A DNA stretch of 35,696 bases. Origin: Oscillospiraceae bacterium. Lineage in GTDB: Bacteria > Bacillota > Clostridia > Oscillospirales > Oscillospiraceae. Location: positions 1 through 35,696 of the forward strand of contig SVKT01000002.1 of the NCBI GenBank assembly GCA_015068335.1, read 5' to 3'. Numbering within the stretch: the stretch's first letter is position 1; the number at the start of each line of letters is the position of its first letter. Under the pieces are notes generated by a model, which saw nothing but the letters and a program-made list of their open reading frames with translations, was not told the DNA's origin and did no database searches. A program made the translations under genes and the position numbers. This document shows positions 32,106 through 35,696 of this stretch, in pieces.

Positions 32106-34004
32106 ATGAACCGATTTCGAAGACCTCTTTTGTTCTTGCTGGACAGTGTGATCCTGCTGGTGGTCGCCCTGCTTTTGAGCGAATTTTCCCTGCGGTACGG
32201 CTTGTCCGACGCGGTGGGCATCGGCAGGCTGCCTGAAAATCTGCTGCTGCTGTACGGCTGCACGGTGCTGTTTCAGGTCCTGTTCCATACATACGACAGT
32301 CTGTGGCGCTATGCGGAGAGTCGGGAGTACCTGTTTTTGCTGCTGGCCGCCGGCTGCGGCTTTGCGGCGTATGAGGTCGTCAGCCGCTTTGTCCTTCGCG
32401 AGACCGTGATCTCTTTCTTGCTGCTGGTGGCGATTTCCAGTCTGTGGGTGCTGCTGATGCTGCTGGCGCGCTTTGCCTACCGTGTTTACCGCAGCCGGGT
32501 GCTGTTCCGCAGGGAGGGGACGAAAGTCCCGGTGGCCATTGTGGGCGCCGGCGCGGCAGGCGTGCAGTTGTTGGAGGAATTGTGCAGCAACCCGGACAGC
32601 CGCTATGCGGTCCAGTGCTTTTTCGACGATGACCCGGCCAAGATCCATAACCGCATCCACGGCGTAGAGGTCAAAGGCCGCATTTCCGACATTCCGGACC
32701 GTCTGCGGGCGATGGACATTCGCGAATTGCTGGTGGCGATCCCGTCCATCACGGAGGAGCGCCGTCAGGAGATCCTGCGGGAACTGTCCGGACTGGATCG
32801 GGTGCGGGTGACCATTCTGCCCGGCAGGCTGGATCTGCTCTCTCAAAAGCCGATCCGGAGCCAACTCCGTGAGATCAAGATCGAAGACCTGCTGGGCCGC
32901 AAGCCGGTGCAGTTGGACAGCGAGCCGGTGGACGCGTATGTAAGAGGAAAGACCGTAATGGTCACCGGCGGCGGCGGATCCATCGGTTCGGAACTGTGCC
33001 GCCAGATCGCAAAACATCGTCCGAAGAAACTGGTCGTTGTGGACATTTACGAAAACAACGCCTACGACATTCAGCAGGAACTGCGGTATCTTTACGGCGA
33101 GAAACTGGATCTCACCGTGGAGATCGCCTCGGTCCGTGACGCCGGGCGGCTGGGGCAACTGTTTGCGGCCTACCGCCCCCAGGTGGTGTTCCACGCCGCG
33201 GCGCACAAGCACGTGCCGCTGATGGAGCAGAGCCCCCAGGAGGCGGTGCGGAACAATGTGTTCGGCACGCTGAATCTGGTGCGGACGGCGGATGCATACG
33301 GCGTGGAGAAGTTCATCCAGATCTCCACGGACAAGGCGGTCAACCCCACCTCCGTGATGGGCGCCACGAAGCGTCTGTGCGAAATGATCCTGCAATCGAT
33401 GAAGGGACGGAGCAATACCACCTTCGCCGCGGTGCGCTTTGGCAACGTGCTGGGCTCCAACGGCAGCGTGGTCCCGCTGTTCAAGCGGCAGATCGCCGCG
33501 GGCGGCCCCATCACCATCACGGATAAGCGCATCATCCGCTACTTTATGACCATCCCCGAAGCCGCCCAACTGGTGTTGCAGGCGGGCGCGATGGCGCAGC
33601 AGAATGAACTGTATGTGCTGGATATGGGTCAGCCGGTGAAGATCCTGGATCTGGCGGAAAACCTGATCCGCCTGTCCGGCTATATGCCCTACCGCGACAT
33701 CGACATTGTGGAGACCGGTCTCCGCCCCGGCGAAAAGTTATACGAAGAACTGCTGGTGGCCAGCCGGGACATTGAAAAGACGGAAAACGAGCAGATCTTC
33801 ATTGAACGCCAGCCGGCCATTACGCCGGAGGAACTGCGGGATAAACTGGCGGTTCTGGAAGCGGCGCTGGAAAAGAACGACCCTAAGGTCATTCGCAGCG
33901 CCATCCATCAGGTGGTTCCTTATTTCTACGAGCCTGAGGAACTGAATCAAAATCAGGGCGACGAAGTGGAGATCCCCGAACAGGATCCCACCGTGGTACA
34001 GTAA
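32106..34004 (+). CDS. pglF: Membrane-bound UDP-GlcNAc 4,6-dehydratase, PglF/WbpM/CapD-like
   Basis: The protein is 632 residues, normal for the family. Four membrane helices lie in about 1-120. A first Rossmann-like domain follows (VPVAIVGAGAAGVQLLEEL near 140). The catalytic SDR domain has MVTGGGGSIGSELC near 284-297 and a STDKAVNPTSVMGATKR segment near 406, with Met in place of Tyr as in inverting PglF/WbpM enzymes. It converts UDP-GlcNAc to the 4-keto-6-deoxy sugar used by the PglE-like aminotransferase at 14736. That partner is about 16 kb away, and the phage operon A separates this gene from the glycan operon. It has its own promoter and a bidirectional terminator. Confidence 0.9.
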   Translation: MNRFRRPLLFLLDSVILLVVALLLSEFSLRYGLSDAVGIGRLPENLLLLYGCTVLFQVLFHTYDSLWRYAESREYLFLLLAAGCGFAAYEVVSRFVLRETVISFLLLVAISSLWVLLMLLARFAYRVYRSRVLFRREGTKVPVAIVGAGAAGVQLLEELCSNPDSRYAVQCFFDDDPAKIHNRIHGVEVKGRISDIPDRLRAMDIRELLVAIPSITEERRQEILRELSGLDRVRVTILPGRLDLLSQKPIRSQLREIKIEDLLGRKPVQLDSEPVDAYVRGKTVMVTGGGGSIGSELCRQIAKHRPKKLVVVDIYENNAYDIQQELRYLYGEKLDLTVEIASVRDAGRLGQLFAAYRPQVVFHAAAHKHVPLMEQSPQEAVRNNVFGTLNLVRTADAYGVEKFIQISTDKAVNPTSVMGATKRLCEMILQSMKGRSNTTFAAVRFGNVLGSNGSVVPLFKRQIAAGGPITITDKRIIRYFMTIPEAAQLVLQAGAMAQQNELYVLDMGQPVKILDLAENLIRLSGYMPYRDIDIVETGLRPGEKLYEELLVASRDIEKTENEQIFIERQPAITPEELRDKLAVLEAALEKNDPKVIRSAIHQVVPYFYEPEELNQNQGDEVEIPEQDPTVVQ

Positions 34005-34010
34005 GCCGAT

Positions 34011-34047
34011 AAAAAAGCACCTCGCACAAATCGTGCGAGGTGCTTTC
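34011..34047. terminator. Bidirectional rho-independent terminator
   Basis: A long stem (AAAGCACCTCGCAC with its complement, loop AAATC) has a T-run to the right on + and six T residues on the - strand. It separates the converging pglF-like and recR genes. Confidence 0.92.
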
Positions 34048-34056
34048 GTTTGCGTT

Positions 34057-34656
34057 TCAGATGTCCCGTCTGCCTTCCAGCGCCCGCATCAGCGTGGCGT
34101 CGTCGGCAAATTCCAGGTGTCCGCCCACGGGAATGCCGTAGGCGAGGCGCGTAATTCTTACATCGAAGGGGCGCAGCAGCCGCGCCAGATACATTGCGGT
34201 GGCTTCGCCTTCGGTGTCGGGGTTGGTGGCCATAATGACCTCCTGCACGCCGCCCTTTGCCACCCGGTCCAGCAGGGGCTTGATGGAAAGATCGTCCGGC
34301 CCCACGTGGTTCATAGGGGAGATCACGCCGTGGAGCACGTGGTAGTGACCGTTGTACTCGCGGCTGCGCTCAATGGCCACCACGTCCCGGGGGTCGGCCA
34401 CCACGCAGATGGTGCCTGCGTCCCGTTTGGGGGAGGAGCAAATGGGGCACAGCCCGCCTGCGGTAAAGTTCTGGCACACGGGGCAGCAGGTCACGGAGTG
34501 CTTGGCGTCCAGAATGGCGGCGGCAAATTCGGCGGCTTCCGCTTCGGGCAGACCGAGCACGTGGAAGGCCAGACGCTGGGCGGACTTGCTCCCGATGCCC
34601 GGCAGCCGGGCAAACTGTTCCACCAGTTTTTCCAGCGGTGCGGGAAAGTATTCCAT
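34057..34656 (-). CDS. recR: Recombination protein RecR
   Basis: The protein is 199 residues, the standard length. It has the N-terminal helix-hairpin-helix (LARLPGIGSKSAQRLAFHVL), the C4 zinc motif (CPVCQNFTAGGLCPIC, about 57-72), the Toprim domain (ICVVADPRDVVAIE), LSIKPLLDRV, and the closing RLAYGIPVGGHLEFADDATL. RecR works with RecO to load RecA at gaps. It lies 33 bases after rpe on the same strand, probably co-transcribed. No dnaX or ybaB gene precedes it, unlike the common arrangement. Confidence 0.97.
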   Translation of the reverse strand: MEYFPAPLEKLVEQFARLPGIGSKSAQRLAFHVLGLPEAEAAEFAAAILDAKHSVTCCPVCQNFTAGGLCPICSSPKRDAGTICVVADPRDVVAIERSREYNGHYHVLHGVISPMNHVGPDDLSIKPLLDRVAKGGVQEVIMATNPDTEGEATAMYLARLLRPFDVRITRLAYGIPVGGHLEFADDATLMRALEGRRDI

Positions 34657-34689
34657 AAGCGTGATGCTCCTTTAAGTGTCAGATGTAGA

Positions 34690-35334
34690 TCAGCCGCGCA
34701 GCAGGGCGATGCGCGCGGGGATGTCCTCTGCCTTGTACACGGCGCTGCCCGCCACCAGCACGTTGGCGCCGGCGTCGATGCAGGTCTTGCAGGTGTCGGG
34801 GGCCACGCCGCCGTCCACTTCCAGTTCGCACTCGGGGTTCTTCTCGTCGATGAAGGCGCGGATGGCGGAGACCTTGGGCATCATATCGGCCATAAACTTC
34901 TGGCCGCCGAAACCGGGCTCCACGGTCATCACCAGGATCAGTTCCACCTTCTCGATAAAGGGCAGCACAGCCTCTGCGGGGGTCTTGGGCTTGACCACGA
35001 TGCCGGCCTTCTTGCCCTTGGCGTGGATCTTGTCGATGGCGGCGTGAATGTTCTCCTCCGTGTCGGACTCCACGTGGACGGTCACCAGATCGGCGCCGGC
35101 GTCGCAGAACTGCTCCACATAGCGCACGGGCTGGACGATCATCAGATGCACGTCCAGGAACATATCGGTCACCTTGCGGATGGACTCCACCACGGGGATG
35201 CCGATGGAGATGTTGGGCACGAACACGCCGTCCATCACGTCCACGTGGACATAGTCGGCGGCGGCGATGCGGTGGATGTCCCGTTCCAGATTGGCAAAAT
35301 CGGCGGAGAGGATGGAAGGAGCAATTTTGATCAT
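34690..35334 (-). CDS. rpe: Ribulose-phosphate 3-epimerase
   Basis: The protein is 214 residues, a TIM barrel. Motifs are APSILSADF (5-13), HVDVMDGVFVPNI with metal ligands, HLMI, TVEPGFGGQKF (phosphate loop) and LEVDGGV. It interconverts ribulose 5-phosphate and xylulose 5-phosphate. The ATG at 35334 has GAGGG at suitable spacing; upstream codons in frame lie in non-coding, GC-rich sequence. It is first in the rpe-recR unit. Confidence 0.97.
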   Translation of the reverse strand: MIKIAPSILSADFANLERDIHRIAAADYVHVDVMDGVFVPNISIGIPVVESIRKVTDMFLDVHLMIVQPVRYVEQFCDAGADLVTVHVESDTEENIHAAIDKIHAKGKKAGIVVKPKTPAEAVLPFIEKVELILVMTVEPGFGGQKFMADMMPKVSAIRAFIDEKNPECELEVDGGVAPDTCKTCIDAGANVLVAGSAVYKAEDIPARIALLRG

Positions 35335-35361
35335 AAGAAAGCCCTCTTTCTGTAAGATGTT

Positions 35362-35500
35362 CGGCGGCGGGCCCGGCGCTGCGGGACAGGCCCGGTGTCG
35401 CGTCAGGCGGCAGAGCATAGGATGATGCAGGCGGCAGGCGCCCCTGAACCATATTTCTGCGCAGTGCCCTGCCTCTCGGGTGCGGCGCCGCCGCTTTTTT
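35362..35500 (+). ncRNA. Candidate structured RNA upstream of rpe (strand tentative)
   Basis: The ends pair as a rod: CGGCGGCG 35362-35369 with 35486-35493, CCCG 35372-35375 with 35477-35480, and CTGCG 35379-35383 with 35460-35464. Inside are small hairpins (GACA...TGTC near 35384-35398; GCAT...ATGC near 35415-35428). A T-run follows at 35495-35500. The rod shape is loosely like 6S RNA, but no conserved family motif is visible, and the SRP RNA core motif is absent. The complement could instead be the rpe leader. Confidence 0.3.
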
Positions 35501-35507
35501 GAATACG

Positions 35508-35540
35508 GAGCCGGTGGGGAAAACCTGCCGGCTCTTTTTT
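35508..35540 (+). terminator. Rho-independent terminator on the + strand
   Basis: GAGCCGG (35508-35514) pairs with CCGGCTC (35528-35534), followed by six T residues. No + strand protein gene ends upstream of it after 34004, so it may end a small RNA or an antisense transcript. Confidence 0.75.
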
Positions 35541-35549
35541 GCTGCCATT

Positions 35550-35578
35550 AGTGTACCAAACTCCGGAAGCGAAAGCAA
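35550..35578 (-). promoter_or_regulatory. Candidate promoter of rpe-recR
   Basis: On the - strand: -35 TTGCTT (35573-35578), a 17-bp spacer and an extended -10 TGGTACACT (hexamer at 35550-35555). It would give an rpe leader of about 210 bases containing the GC-rich foldable stretch. Confidence 0.5.
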
Positions 35579-35601
35579 CCAATGACAAAAAATTTTGCTT
35601 G

Positions 35602-35637
35602 TTGCAAAAACAACCGAAAGCCGCAGTATATTATGAT
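35602..35637 (+). promoter_or_regulatory. Promoter-like AT-rich site for the gene at the right edge
   Basis: TTGCAA (35602-35607) is followed by overlapping -10-like hexamers TATATT (35627-35632) and TATGAT (35632-35637). Spacing is 19 bp or more, so the match is imperfect. A short inverted repeat, GTTG and CAAC, covers the -35 and could be an operator. Confidence 0.35.
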
Positions 35638-35673
35638 ATTCTAATGCCAACCTAGAAGAAAGGCGGTGAGCTT

Positions 35674-35696
35674 TTGAAAGAGCGCATCGATTATGG
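35674..35696 (+). CDS. Start of an unidentified gene (3' partial)
   Basis: AGAAAGGCGGTGAG precedes a TTG at 35674 that opens a frame reading LKERIDY before the window ends. Too little is present to name the product. Confidence 0.45.

Larger units (their letters stand above)
35335..35673. other. Structured 339-base intergenic region
   Basis: No convincing protein-coding frame is present. The region holds a GC-rich foldable stretch (35362-35493), a T-run after a compact GC palindrome (35483-35500), a clear + strand terminator (35508-35540), a - strand promoter for rpe (35550-35578) and an AT-rich stretch with + promoter-like hexamers (35595-35637). The direct repeat CAGGCGGCAG occurs at 35404-35413 and 35428-35437. 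Confidence 0.6.

Noticed and set aside
31848..33569. Long - strand extension of the portal frame upstream of the TTG start
   Set aside because: It lies antisense to the PglF-like gene and its promoter, is low-information His/Gln-rich sequence, and the TTG with AGGAGG at 31847 gives a normal portal N-terminus.
34033..35355. 440-codon + strand frame opposite recR and rpe
   Set aside because: Gly/His-rich shadow of two universally conserved genes.
35362..35500. 6S RNA or SRP RNA gene
   Set aside because: The rod-like fold is suggestive of 6S but no conserved family sequence was recognised, and the SRP GGAAGGAAGCA-type core is absent, so no family name is given.
1..35696. CRISPR arrays, tRNA or rRNA genes, insertion sequences
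   Set aside because: No regularly spaced repeats, cloverleaf-like sequences, rRNA signatures or transposase frames were recognised.

Overview
The window looks like chromosome from a GC-rich member of the Clostridia, most likely Oscillospiraceae. The evidence is AGGAGG-type ribosome sites, some TTG and GTG starts, SLH cell-wall anchoring, sigma-A-like promoters, PBSX/Xkd-type phage genes, and DegT/PglC-type polysaccharide genes. Genus cannot be assigned. An LpxD-like gene leaves a Negativicutes host as a weaker alternative.

Layout. 1-3057 (+): the 3' part of a large secreted phosphodiester-glycosidase/SLH protein. 3103-11138 (-): a tightly coupled 13-gene operon of PBSX-like phage head and contractile-tail genes, in order capsid, connectors, sheath, tube, chaperone, LysM, hub, baseplate, XkdU. 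It has no tape-measure gene. 11319-11786 (-): a small COG2426 membrane protein. 12038-14503 (+): an 821-residue O-antigen ligase/polymerase-type protein with its own promoter and terminator. 14736-28738 (+): a 13-gene surface-glycan operon. 28794-31847 (-): a second phage operon with portal, short scaffold, tail fibre, XkdW-like and XkdX-like genes. 32106-34004 (+): a PglF/WbpM-type 4,6-dehydratase. 34057-35334 (-): recR and rpe. 35335-35673: a structured intergenic region, followed by the first codons of a + strand gene.

How the glycan genes work together. The PglF-, PglE- and PglD-like enzymes should make UDP-diNAc-bacillosamine, and the PglC-like transferase should load it onto undecaprenyl phosphate. 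CapE, CapF and CapG should make UDP-L-FucNAc, which a WbuB-like transferase adds. A second glycosyltransferase follows. An LpxD-like acyltransferase and a LmbE-like deacetylase may remodel an N-acyl group. Wzx, Wzy and a Wzz with a degenerate kinase domain export and polymerise the product.

The most unusual structure is the phage gene set. All recognisable genes are open and translationally coupled, yet the set is split into two operons about 18 kb apart on either side of the glycan locus. Moving the capsid-to-XkdU block into the 15-bp gap between the scaffold and fibre genes would restore the usual PBSX order. No terminase, tape measure, protease, lysis, integrase or replication gene is visible. 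This fits a domesticated particle (tailocin- or GTA-like) or an unusually clean remnant.
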